Of a stretch of DNA of 64,000 nt, positions 10,732 through 22,000 are shown in pieces. This DNA is from Symsagittifera roscoffensis (lineage: Eukaryota > Xenacoelomorpha > Acoela > Convolutidae). The stretch covers positions 27,082,303-27,146,302 of the forward strand of contig NC_087069.1 of assembly GCF_963678635.1 (NCBI RefSeq), written 5' to 3'. Numbering within the stretch: the first letter of the stretch is position 1; each line of letters begins with the position of its first letter. The notes beneath the pieces are model-generated. The model was not told the origin of the DNA and did no database searches. It was given only the letters and a program-made list of their open reading frames with translations. Both the position numbers and the translations under genes were made by a program.

Positions 10732-12721
10732 AACATTTAATAGAACAACTGGATCTACTAATGTGCTGATGAGATTCAACTATATATGAGCTGTGTAAGA
10801 GGAGATGTTCCGAGCAAATGTTCTAAGCAAAGAGGAGATGTTCCAATCAATTGTTCTAAGCAAAGAAGAACTATTCTAAGGAAATGATCTAAGCAAAGAG
10901 AAGATGTTCTAAGCAAAGGTTTTACGCAAAGAGCAGATGTTCTAAGCAAATGTTCTAAGCAAAGAAGAACTATTCTAAGCAAATGATCTAAGTAAAGAGA
11001 AGATGTTCTAAGCAAATGTTCTAAGTAAAGAGGAGATGTTCTAAGAAAATGTTCTAAGCAAAGAAGAACTATTCTAAGCAAATGATCTAAGCAAAGAGAA
11101 GATGTTCTAAGCAAATGTTCTAAGTAAAGAGGAGATGTTCTAAGAAAATGTTCTAAGTAAAAAAAAGATGTTCTGAAGTAATGTTCTAAGCAAAGAGGAG
11201 ATGTTCTAAGCAAATGTTCTAAGCAAAGAGGAGATGTTCTAAGCAAAGAGGAGACGTTCTAAGCAAATGCTCTAAGCAAAAAGGAGATGATCTAAGCAAA
11301 TGTTCTTAGCAAAGAGGAGATGTTATAAGCAAAGATTCTAAGCAAAGAGAGGATGTTCTAAGCAAATGTTCTACGCAAAGAGATGATATTCCAAGCAAAT
11401 GTTCAAAGCAAAGAGGAAACGTTCTAAGTAAATCTTCTAAACAAAGAGGAGATGTTCAAAGCAATTTTTCTAAGCAAAGAGGAAATGTTCTAAGCAAATA
11501 TTCTAAGCAAAGAGGAAATGTTCTAAACAAATGTTCTAAGCAAAAAGGAGATGTTCTAAGCGAATTTTCTAAGTAAAAAGGAGATGTTCTGAGCAAATTT
11601 TCTAAGAAAAGAGGAGATGTTCTAAGCAAATGCTCTATGCAAAGAGAAGATGTTCTAAGCAATTGTTCTAAGCAAAGATGAGATGATCTTAGCAAATATT
11701 CTAAGCAAAGAGGAGATGTTCTAAGCAAATGTTCTAAGCAAAGAGGAAATGTTCTAAGCAAATGTTCTAAGCAAAGAGGAAATGATCTAAACAAATGTTC
11801 TAAGCAAAAAAGAGATTTTTAAAGCGAATTTTCTAATTAAAAAGGAGATGTTCTAAGCGAATTTTCTAAGTAAAAAGGAGGGAGATGTTCTGAGCAAATG
11901 CTCTATGCAAAGAGAAGATGCTCTAAGCAATTGTTCTAAGCAAAGAGGAGATGATCTTAGCAAATATTCTAAGCAAAGAGGAGATGTTCTGAGCAAATGT
12001 TCTGAGCAAAGAGGAAATGTTCTAAGTAAATGTTCTAAGCAAAGAGGAAATGTTCTAAACAAATGTTCTAAGCAAAAAGGAGATGTTATGAGCGAATTTT
12101 CTAAGTAAAAAGGAGATGTTCTGAGCAAATTTTTTAAGCAAAGAGAAGATGTTCTAAGCAAATTTTCTAAGCAAAGAAGAGTTGTTCTAAGCAAAGAGGA
12201 GATATTCAAAGCAAAAGTTCTAATCAAAAAGAAGATGTTTTAAGCGAATTTTCTAAGTAAAAAGGAGATGTTCTGAGCAAATTTTCTAAGAAAAGAGGAG
12301 ATGCTCTAAGCAAATGCTCTATGCAAAGAGAAGATGTTCTAAGCAATTGTTCTAAGCAAAGAGGAGATGATCTTAGCAAATATTCCAAGCAAAGAGGAGA
12401 TGTTCTGAGCAAATGTTCTAAGCAAAGAGGAAATGTTCTAAGTAAATGTTCTAAGCAAAGAGGAAATGTTCTAAACAAATGTTCTAAGCAAAAAGGAGAT
12501 GTTCTGAGCGAATTTTCTAAGTAAAAAGGAGATGTTCTGAGCAAATTTTCTAAGCAAAGAGAAGATGTTCTAAGCAAATTTTCTAAGCAAAGAAGAGTTG
12601 TTCTAAGCAAAGAGGAGATATTCAAAGCAAACGTTCTAATCAAAAAGGAGATGTTCTAAGCGAATTTTCTAAGTAAAAAGAGATCTGCTTAGAACGAGTT
12701 GTACCATCTTACTCACTGACC

Positions 12722-12972
12722 ACAGAAGTGGCAGTGACCATGGATGATTTCACACCTGCAATTTGTGGGTTTCTTTCAGAAAAAAACCCTTGTGATGTAT
12801 GTTCCTGAAAATGTATCGCCAGCTGAGCGCAACAACTGCGAATTTAAATTAGACACACTAGCAGTCATGTTCTTGGTGACACTGTGAAAGCGTTTCGAGC
12901 GAAAATCCACCATGCAAACCGATCACAACCCCGTGATTTTTTCTTTACGGGAGACAGAGCGATACCAAGAAA
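12722..12972 (+). pseudogene. RNase H relic, copy 4
   Basis: Displaced 2241 bp from copy 3 and apparently identical to it. The 33-bp array downstream is longer and rearranged compared with the other units. Confidence 0.8.
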
Positions 12973-15620
12973 AACATTTAATAGAACAACTGGATCTACT
13001 AATGTGCTGATGAGATTCAACTATATATGAGCTGTGTAAGAGGAGATGTTCCGAGCAAATGTTCTAAGCAAAGAGGAGATGTTCCAATCAATTGTTCTAA
13101 GCAAAGAAGAACTATTCTAAGGAAATGATCTAAGCAAAGAGAAGATGTTCTAAGCAAAGGTTTTACGCAAAGAGCAGATGTTCTAAGCAAATGTTCTAAG
13201 CAAAGAAGAACTATTCTAAGCAAATGATCTAAGTAAAGAGAAGATGTTCTAAGCAAATGTTCTAAGTAAAGAGGAGATGTTCTAAGAAAATGTTCTAAGC
13301 AAAGAAGAACTATTCTAAGCAAATGATCTAAGCAAAGAGAAGATGTTCTAAGCAAATGTTCTAAGTAAAGAGGAGATGTTCTAAGAAAATGTTCTAAGTA
13401 AAAAAAAGATGTTCTGAAGTAATGTTCTAAGCAAAGAGGAGATGTTCTAAGCAAATGTTCTAAGCAAAGAGGAGATGTTCTAAGCAAAGAGGAGACGTTC
13501 TAAGCAAATGCTCTAAGCAAAAAGGAGATGATCTAAGCAAATGTTCTTAGCAAAGAGGAGATGTTATAAGCAAAGATTCTAAGCAAAGAGAGGATGTTCT
13601 AAGCAAATGTTCTACGCAAAGAGATGATATTCCAAGCAAATGTTCAAAGCAAAGAGGAAACGTTCTAAGTAAATCTTCTAAACAAAGAGGAGATGTTCAA
13701 AGCAAATTTTCTAAGAAAAGAGGAGATGTTCTAAGCAAATGCTCTATGCAAAGAGAAGATGTTCTAAGCAATTGTTCTAAGCAAAGATGAGATGATCTTA
13801 GCAAATATTCTAAGCAAAGAGGAGATGTTCTAAGCAAATGTTCTAAGCAAAGAGGAAATGTTCTAAGCAAATGTTCTAAGCAAAGAGGAAATGATCTAAA
13901 CAAATGTTCTAAGCAAAAAAGAGATTTTTTAAGCGAATTTTCTAATTAAAAAGGAGATGTTCTAAGCGAATTTTCTAAGTAAAAAGGAGGGAGATGTTCT
14001 GAGCAAATGCTCTATGCAAAGAGAAGATGTTCTAAGCAATTGTTCTAAGCAAAGAGGAGATGATCTTAGCAAATATTCTAAGCAAAGAAGAGATGTTCTG
14101 AGCAAATGTTCTAAGCAAAGAGGAAATGTTCTAAGTAAATGTTCTAAGCAAAGAGGAAATGTTCTAAACAATTGTTCTAAGCAAAAAGGAGATGTTCTGA
14201 GCGAATTTTCTAAGTAAAAAGGAGATGTTCTGAGCAAATTTTCTAAGAAAAGAGGAGATGCTCTAAGCAAATGCTCTATGCAAAGAGAAGATGTTCTAAG
14301 CAATTGTTCTAAGCAAAGAGGAGATGATCTTAGCAAATATTCCAAGCAAAGAGGAGATGTTCTGAGCAAATGTTCTAAGCAAAGAGGAAATGTTCTAAGT
14401 AAATGTTCTAAGCAAAGAGGAAATGTTCTAAACAAATGTTCTAAGCAAAAAGGAGATGTTCTGAGCGAATTTTCTAAGTAAAAAGGAGATGTTCTGAGCA
14501 AATTTTCTAAGCAAAGAAAAGATGTTCTAAGCAAATTTTCTAAGCAAAGAAGAGTTGTTCTAAGCAAAGAGGAGATATTCAAAGCAAACGTTCTAATCAA
14601 AAAGGAGATGTTCTAAGCGAATTTTCTAAGTAAAAAGGAGATGTTCTGAGCAAATTTTCTAAGAAAAGAGGAGATGCTCTAAGCAAATGCTCTATGCAAA
14701 GAGAAGATGTTCTAAGCAATTGTTCTAAGCAAAGAGGAGATGATCTTAGCAAATATTCTAAGCAAAGAGGAGATGTTCTGAGCAAATGTTCTAAGTAAAA
14801 AGGAGATGTTCTGAGCAAATTTTCTAAGAAAAGAGGAGATGCTCTAAGCAAATGCTCTATGCAAAGAGAAGATGTTCTAAGCAATTGTTCTAAGCAAAGA
14901 GGAGATGATCTTAGCAAATATTCTAAGCAAAGAGGAGATGCTCTAAGCAAATGCTCTATGCAAAGAGAAGATGTTCTAAGCAATTGTTCTAAGCAAAGAG
15001 GAGATGATCTTAGCAAATAATCTAAGCAAAAAGGAGATGTTCTGAGCGAATTTTCTAAGTATAAAGGAGATGTTCTGAGCAAATTTTCTAAGAAAAGAGG
15101 AGATGTTCTAAGCAAATGCTCTATGCAAAGAGAAGATGTCGTGAGCAATTGTTCTAAGCAAAGAGGAGATGATCTTTGCAAATATTCTAAGCAAAGAGAA
15201 GATGTTCTAAGCAAATTTTCTAAGCAAAGAAGAGTTGTTCTAAGCAAAGAGGAGATATTCAAAGCAAACGTTCTAATCAAAAAGAAGATGTTTTAAGCAA
15301 ATGTACTAAGCAAAGAGGAGATGTTCTAAGCAATTGTTTTGAGCAAAGAAGAAACGTTCTAAGCAAATATTCTAAGCAAAGAGGAGATGTTCTAAGCAAA
15401 TGTTCTAAGCAAAGAGCAGATGTTCTAAGCAAATGTTCTAAGCAAAGAGGAGATGTTCTAAGCAAAGAGGAGATGTTCTAAGCAAATGTTCTAAGCAAAA
15501 AGAAGATGTTTTAAGCAAATGTACTAAGCAAAGAGGAGATGTTCTAAGCAATTGTTTTGAGCAAAGAGGAAACGTTCTAAGCAAATGTTTGAAGCAAAGA
15601 GGAGATGCTCTAATTAGACT

Positions 15621-15852
15621 GCAGTTCGAAGAAAAAATTGTTTTCATTCAAAACATAATCTTGTTTGGGACTGGAAAAAAAACAAATCACGACTTTTTGT
15701 ACAACTATCGAGACTGAATCCCTTTAGGGCGAATTTTATCTTCGTTGATCTCAAAAACAATAGAAAATATTAGAACACAGTAATATTCAGGTAGTCCCGT
15801 AAAAACTCTCAAGTGGCCTGAATTAGGAGTAAGGAAGCAAACCAATAGGAAT
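15621..15852. other. No recognisable feature
   Basis: Unique AT-rich sequence between the end of the minisatellite and an interspersed repeat. Nothing recognisable. Confidence 0.5.
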
Positions 15853-16090
15853 TTCCGAGCTCTCCAAAAGCACTAAAAAAACTCAGTTTTGACCAAAATT
15901 TCTGCGCCGCAGGCAAAATAAGAAAAAACAGGCCGAAAAACAGGCCAAGTTTTTAGGCAGTTTTTGAAAAATTTTTACCAAAAAATTGTTTTTTTTTTCG
16001 GCCGGCGCTCCCCCCTCAAAATTATTAAAATTTTGATTACAGAAACCAGATACGAAAGTTGTTCTTATTGAAAAGGAACGATGTGTTGAC
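15853..16090 (+). repeat. Interspersed repeat family P, fragment
   Basis: Shares with 29.65-29.87 kb the ordered phrases GAGCTCTCC, TTTTGACCAAA, a TTTCTGCG segment, ACCAAAAAATTG and CCCCCCTCAAAATTA. A related but more diverged copy lies at 17.4-17.76 kb, and an inverted one at 21.64-21.98 kb. Non-coding. Confidence 0.7.
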
Positions 16091-16299
16091 TTGAAAATTT
16101 ATCCTTGTTAAAGTTCTTGGTTAAAACTAAGAGAAAGCAAAAAACGAACTTCACTGATCTAATGAGGCCGACACAAATACGATTTGAATATATGATAATT
16201 GCTGTTCGACGACATCAGTTTAGCGTTAACCAACTCTCGACTTAGGTCAGTATTGATTGAGGTAGAAATTGCAGAACTGAGGTAGAAATTCGTGAAACT

Positions 16300-17165
16300 G
16301 CAGAAGGATCTGAGGTAGTTGTATTTGCTGATGATACTACTATATGCAAGGCAGAAAAAAATCATTGCGATAACTTTGATAGCTCGTTAAATAAAATGGA
16401 TAGATGGTTCGAAACGAATGGTCTTGGTGCAAATCTTGGTAAGAATCACATTAAAAAATTTGGTTGTAATTTTTCAAAAGATTACTTTGCTTTTGGTACT
16501 TCAGTTCAAATTAATAATGTGTGTAAAAATTTACGCTTTCTTCTTGATAATAAACTTACTTTCAAATTTCAAAATGAACATATATGCAAACAATTATCTA
16601 AATTTTGTGGCATTGTCTGGAAATTTAGGTACCTTTTTTCTAAACAGCAGATGCCTAGCTTTTACAAAGCATATGTAATTCCTACAATCACCTAACTTAT
16701 GGATTTTTAATTTACGGAAATACATTCCAATCTCACCTTGCCGGGATAAAGAAATTACAAATTACAAAAAAGAAGCTTGAGAGCAACTAATTTTAAATGT
16801 AGATCTGAATCAATCAAGGAAATTATGGACGAAAACAAATTGCTTACTGCTTTTGATTTATACTTTTTTGAGATGTTTAACTACTTGTTTATGGAATTTC
16901 GATCGGACAAAAAAGTGGTTTTATTTCTGAGATTTACTCCAAAAAAGTATATTAAGTACCAGGAGCAAAACGCGAAAAGCGTAATTAAAGTGATGAAACT
17001 TTCTACTACCGCTAAACAGAACTCGCTTACAGTTAGAATTGTGCAGGCTTTTAACTATTTAAAACAAACTGACTTGATACCTGTTAACATACATGAAATG
17101 TCACAAGTTAGCTGTTTGAGCTTCTATAGACATTTTTTTCAAATTTACCTAAAGAACAATTAGAA
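16300..17165 (+). mobile_element. LINE (CR1/Jockey-like) 3' fragment, RT catalytic motif to C-terminus
   Basis: The plus strand reads VVVFADDTTICKAE at 16315 onward (RT motif with catalytic DD), continuing through the frame at 16396-16695 and, after a frame break, 16777-17163, ending SFYRHFFQIYLKNN. The C-terminal part aligns by eye with those at 19429-19833 and 41510-41722 (repeated R-V-x-x pattern, NELIP/DLIP, terminal YFKKLF/HFFQIY). 5' truncated and frame-broken, so inactive. Confidence 0.8.
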
Positions 17166-17169
17166 CCTC

Positions 17170-17394
17170 TAAAAACTGTTTTTTAACTTCAGCCCTTGAA
17201 TTAATTTGTTTGCTGAATTGATGCTGGCTGTCTTCTCTTTGCTGTTCAAGATATTCTACTCGATGAGCAGTACTTCTTGTTGGGATCTCCCTTCAGGCAT
17301 AATATACTGCTTTTGGCGTTGTATATGTAGCTGGTAAAGTAGTTCAAACTGAAAATCCAAAACTGTAAAATTGTATTTTAACTGTGATGCTGAC
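17170..17394. other. No recognisable feature
   Basis: LINE 3' flank with no recognisable element. Confidence 0.4.
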
Positions 17395-17765
17395 AAGTGG
17401 TGGTGCTAGGGTTTTCTCGAGGGGGGATTTTCAATATTTTTTTGAATTTAATTTTGTCGACCTTTTATGATTTCGATCAAAGTGATTTTTTGCCTCTAAA
17501 TCAAGAAGACCCTATTTTGACCAATTTTTTTTTGCGCCGAAGGCAGTTTTTTGAAAATAACGGTTGAAATTTAGTCCATTTTTGGAAAGTTTTCACCAGG
17601 AAATTGCGCTTTTTGGAGTCCCCCTAAAAATTAGTACCTCTAGAAGCATTGTTCAGGGCCAGTCAGAAATGAAAAAAATGTTTTAAAAAGTACCAAATGG
17701 GGGACCCTTTGGATGATTTTGTGGTCGAATACCTGAGGGGGAGAGGGCGACCGCTGGAATGTTTA
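17395..17765 (+). repeat. Interspersed repeat family P, diverged copy
   Basis: Starts with GTGCTAGGGTTTTCTCGAGGGGGG and contains GACCCTATTTTGACCAA, a TTTGCGCCGAAGGCA segment and GGGGGACCCTTTGG, paralleling the 29.4-29.96 kb copy (GGATCTAGG...TCGAGGGGG at one end, GGGACCCTTTGGGG near the other). Non-coding. Confidence 0.6.
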
Positions 17766-18524
17766 AACTGCATGAACAAAAATATTTGCACAGTTATATT
17801 GGTTAGTTATGTTATATCATGAATACTACCTTAACAAATAAGCTGAAATTAGTTTGAATTCGGAGAGACTCCAAAATAGATCATCTGAGATATTTCACTT
17901 TTGTCATCTATCCAGCAAAAGTGGCGAGATGGTAAGTTTTTGCGTAACTATAATTGCATAAGTTATAGTTGTTCACTCATGTCACCCTGTTATTTACAAT
18001 AGGGCTAATAAATAGAACAAACATATTTTCACATTCGAATTATAGTGTTAGCAAGATCAACTTGGTCAAAAATGAAACTGAGTTCAAATTTTGTGATTTT
18101 CGATTTCTTTTTGATCTCGGTTCTTTCTACTTCTGTTGTGAGTTTTTCTGTTACGAAATACGAGTATGTCCAGACTGAACAAATTCACCTTTCATATACT
18201 GGTGCGTAGAAACCTTTTTTTTTTGTATTCCATCGGTAATTTATTAAAAACCTTGTCCTCTTTATCTTTTATCTAAAAATAACAACTGAAAATGATGGCT
18301 CAATTCTATTGGCTCAAAACTATTTTTTAACAAATCGAAATCGGTTAAAGTAATCACTCATCAGAATTTTTTGATTATTTGAATGGCTGCTTAGTTGAAT
18401 TTTTCTCGATAGAAGTTATTCTTGAAAAAACGTCGTTTCATACGAAGGATGTCTTTCTTTCAAACTCCATCTATTCGATACATGGTTATGCAATTACCCA
18501 CACTTTCATTTAATTTTTTGACGT
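17766..18524. other. No firm feature; strong splice donor at 17932
   Basis: AT-rich. A consensus donor (GAGATG|GTAAGTTT) lies at about 17931-17938 upstream of the first recognised phosphatase exon and in a phase that could match it, but the sequence before it does not resemble the family's N-terminus. The missing signal-peptide exon may lie here or further upstream. Confidence 0.3.
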
Positions 18525-18750
18525 TTAAGTTAAGTTAAGACCATTTATCTACGGGGGAAAGGACCATCACGGCGAACCGCTGTTGTGCCCTTGTTTAAGA
18601 GCTACATGCAATTTTTTTGGTTATTTTTCTGGGCTGGGTAATGCTGCTTCACCCTCAAGCAGCGAGCACGAATCATGGTGGGCCTCGAACATCCGACCTT
18701 TCGATTGAGAGGCGGAGACGTAACCACTTCACCACCGTTAAGTACAATAT
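18525..18750 (-). mobile_element. tRNA-derived SINE
   Basis: The minus strand carries an RNA polymerase III promoter: A box TGGTGAAGTGG (18724-18734) fits the consensus exactly and B box TGTTCGAGGCC (18681-18691) has one mismatch. The region between folds only loosely as a tRNA, so it is a tRNA-derived head. The body runs to about 18525 and ends in short TTAAC repeats, a typical SINE tail. It ends just upstream of a coding exon of the phosphatase gene, on the opposite strand. Confidence 0.65.
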
Positions 18751-18781
18751 TCTTTAAAATAATGACAATGAACTCATATAG

Positions 18782-19000
18782 GCGACCCATCCAGTATGTT
18801 TGTTACTTGGACCACATCAGTGTATGTCGGAGAAGGCTCAGTGTCCTACACTGCTGTCAACTCAAATGACACTTCAACTCATGTGGTGAATGCGACTATG
18901 ACTTCAATGCGACACTACAGTGATGATGACAATACGACATTCAGAACAACTTATACTTTCCGGGCTACTATGACGGATTTGATACCGGATACTTTTTATG
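18782..19000 (+). CDS. Phosphatase exon a: N-terminal fibronectin-like domain
   Basis: Begins after CATATAG and ends at TTTTATG|GTAACT (entering and leaving in phase 1). It encodes [12 protein letters not shown] at the start, the signature of the PAP N-terminal domain, and [10 protein letters not shown] at the end, matching the L-x-P-x-T-x-Y pattern of the family. Contains several NxT/S sites. Confidence 0.85.
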
Positions 19001-22000
19001 GTAACTAATAGCAAAACCTTATTCTGAACCATTCATGTTTTGAGTTTTTTCCACATCTTATTCTGAATTATCCACATTTCATTCACATCCATCCGCTTTT
19101 ACTTCTACTTTTTATCAATGATATGCCGAGTTGCTTGAAAAATTCAAAATTTACCCTGTTTGCTGATGACACGACGGTATATACAGAAACTAAGTTAACA
19201 TGCCAACAATTTACTGAGGATTTGATTGCCAAAAAAAGTTGGTTTTTAGAAAGTGGTTTGACGGTGATTACTAAGAAATGTAGCCTTTTAAATTTTGGTC
19301 AAAAAATAATTGTCGAATAATTATGTCTGGGTTGGGCAATTGAAAAACTGAGCTCTTGTAAATATTTAGGTATAATTATTGACTCCAAATAAGTTTTTAT
19401 TGAGCACATTTCAACAATTACCAAAAAAATGGCTAGATTTTCGGGAATAGTTTATAAGGCTCGGTTGTATTTCTCGAAACCACAATTGCTTCAATTTTAT
19501 ACATCATATGTTAAATCAGTAATTCCCCACGGGATTTTGGTTTATGGTAACACATATAAAACTCATCTGAAGGAAATACACAAGTTTCAGAAAAGTATTA
19601 TGAGAACCATCTATTTTAAGAAAAAGTCGGAACCTGTCAGGGAAATAATGAAACAAAAAAATCTAAACGTGTATGAAATTTTTCTGTATGAACTGTTTAA
19701 GGAGCTTTTTCAAATTTTAGGACGCCAAAAAAGGGATGAGTTATTGAAAACAGAAAAAATAACAAACCGTCGTGTCACTCGTAGTTCCAGCAAAGATGTG
19801 CAGCCAACTGTGCCCTTTTACAGCAAGTCATGAAAAAGTTTCTAAAAAGACACCTATCTAGCATATAGTTTAATGATAGAGTCTCATCTAATTCTCAATG
19901 ATATTAAAAGCCTAAAAACAAGCGAAATTAAAATTTTTCTGCAAACTTTTTGCAATTATTACATTAAAGATAATGAGTTTTTATGAAACTTTTTTTGTAT
20001 AGGAGCCCACTTTTCCACTTGTCTTCTCTTTTATTTTTCCTAAGCGGTTAGCGATGAGCTGGAATGCTTTTTCAATAGCCGTTCCAGAGAACATATTGCG
20101 TTTTTTTCATTAATAATGTAATGTTTCTGGATAAATGAATTCAAGTTTAAGCCCTTATCATGATATTTTGAGAATCATTCACTTCAAATCAGTTTTTCAT
20201 CAGTTTTCTTAACTTTCCGAGTTTTCAGTACTTCGATGAAGTTTTCGTCAGCTTTTAATTTCAGTTTTCGGAAACAATTTCTACTAGATTTCACAATAAA
20301 CTGAGTTTCTCTCTACGCGGTTCCTAAAACCCTTAGTTCTACTCACCCACTTTTAATACATTGTAGAGAATGATTTCAGAATACAGTGTACAGAATATTC
20401 TGATCACGAGTGATCAATTCCAGTTCCGAACATTCCCCCCTCAAAATAGCTCCGACTTCAAACCGACTATTGCTGTGTTCGGCGACATGGGAGTGGAGAA
20501 TCATGTGGCACTGGATAAATTGAAGCAGGACGGCCAGAAGAGGGTGTATGACATCATCTGGCATTTGGGGGATATTGGTAAGTTGTCGAGGAATTTCGAG
20601 CTTCCCGGGTGAAAATTGGTCCACATTTGCTGCGATTGCTTTATTGTTTTATTTGATTACTTATCTTAACAGCTCCTATATGGCCTTGACTATAATTCAT
20701 AGTGATCTCCTTCGGAGTGAGCGACTTCAGTGTTATTGCGTTTTAGTTAGAAATAACACATATTTTAATTGAACTCAATTCTTTACTTCTTATTTACTTC
20801 CTGATAATTTTAGTTAGAGCATTTAGCATATTTTATTACCATTTTGATCTCTTTTTTATAGATTCGCTTTTGGGGTCCTCCATGAAGAGAACTGAATTTG
20901 CTCTATTTTCAAAAAGTTGGGCCCAGTTTTCGGTCCCCAATTGCTCAATATGCAGCTGAGTTTCCATTTTTATTTCTATTGCAGTTTTCGTAATGGAACG
21001 AAAATTTAAATTTTTGCCGCCATCTAAGAAAAGAAGACAAAGATCTGAAAGACTGATGAAAAACTATCAGTGACGCATGATTTGAGCCATGTACCAAAAA
21101 GTAGAAAACTGAAATATCATTTTATCAGTCCCAGATGAAAAAGAAAACTTGACAAGATTAGTTTATGCATTTGCATTTCTTATGAAAACTCTTTTATGCA
21201 AATAACTCAATGCATTGACAACTAAAGAAGAAGTTTTTTGGTTGTCATGGAAAAAAATCGAGATGAGCTACAATAGTTCGTTTGCGATTCGTTAAATTCA
21301 ACCTTTTCATTAAAAATTGAAAAGGAGACTTTAAACTTGTGTTTCTGTAGCGTATAACATGCATGAATTGATGGGCGCTCGAGGGGATGCATTCATGCGG
21401 CTGATCCAACCAATAGCAGCTCACTATCCTTACAGTGTGATTCCTGGAAACCACGAGAGAACCAACAACTTCTCAGGTAACTAGGAGTTCAATCAGCTTA
21501 TGTGAACAATCTCCCCCCTTAATAGACCAAAGTGGACAACCGCCACCCTAAAACTAAAAATCAAATTGAAACTGTTAGGCCTGCATATACTATGCTCAAA
21601 TCTGATTGGCTGAAAAAAATTAGATTTCAAGAGTCAGTAGCGGAATTAAGGGGGCGGGGGCGGGGGCGGACCAAACTGATACTTTGTGCTATTTTGAGAT
21701 ATCCATTTTTAAAATTGTTCTTAAGGCGCCTTCGGAGCCAATCTATGCTAAATTTGAAAGGGAAGCGCGCGCCGAAAAAACGCGAGTTTTTGGTCGACGT
21801 TTCCCAAAAAGTGCCTAAAAACGCCTTTTTTTTGGCTTTTTCCTTTTTTCGAAAATTTCGAAAATTTGGTCAAACTAGGGTCTTTATAGTGATTTGGGAG
21901 GGCTCAGAAAATCAGTTTGGTCGACCTAATTTTTTTTGTAAATCTGCCCCCCCCCCTTTCCACCACTCGAGCGTGAAATTCCTAGATCCTCGCCTGACAA

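Larger units (their letters stand above)
7505..15620. repeat. 33-bp minisatellite with 2241-bp higher-order repeat
   Basis: The basic unit is 33 bp, made of 16- and 17-bp halves each containing GTTCTAAGCAAA. Sequence landmarks recur at +2241 bp twice (for example ATCTGCTTA at 8201, 10442 and 12683), so units of about 1.88 kb array plus 0.36 kb RNase H spacer are tandemly repeated. A shorter unit precedes them (array about 7505-8195), and a longer irregular array ends at 15620. Because 33 is a multiple of 3 and the unit lacks stops in some frames, long leucine-rich open frames appear on both strands; these are not genes. Confidence 0.95.

Noticed and set aside
8535-15647. Many Leu-rich minus-strand and Lys/Ser-rich plus-strand frames of 60-227 codons
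   Set aside because: Translations of a 33-bp minisatellite whose unit is 11 codons; identical frames recur with the 2241-bp period.
17882-17932. Possible signal-peptide exon of the phosphatase ending at the strong donor near 17932
   Set aside because: The phase fits, but the upstream frame contains stops and the residues do not resemble the family N-terminus.
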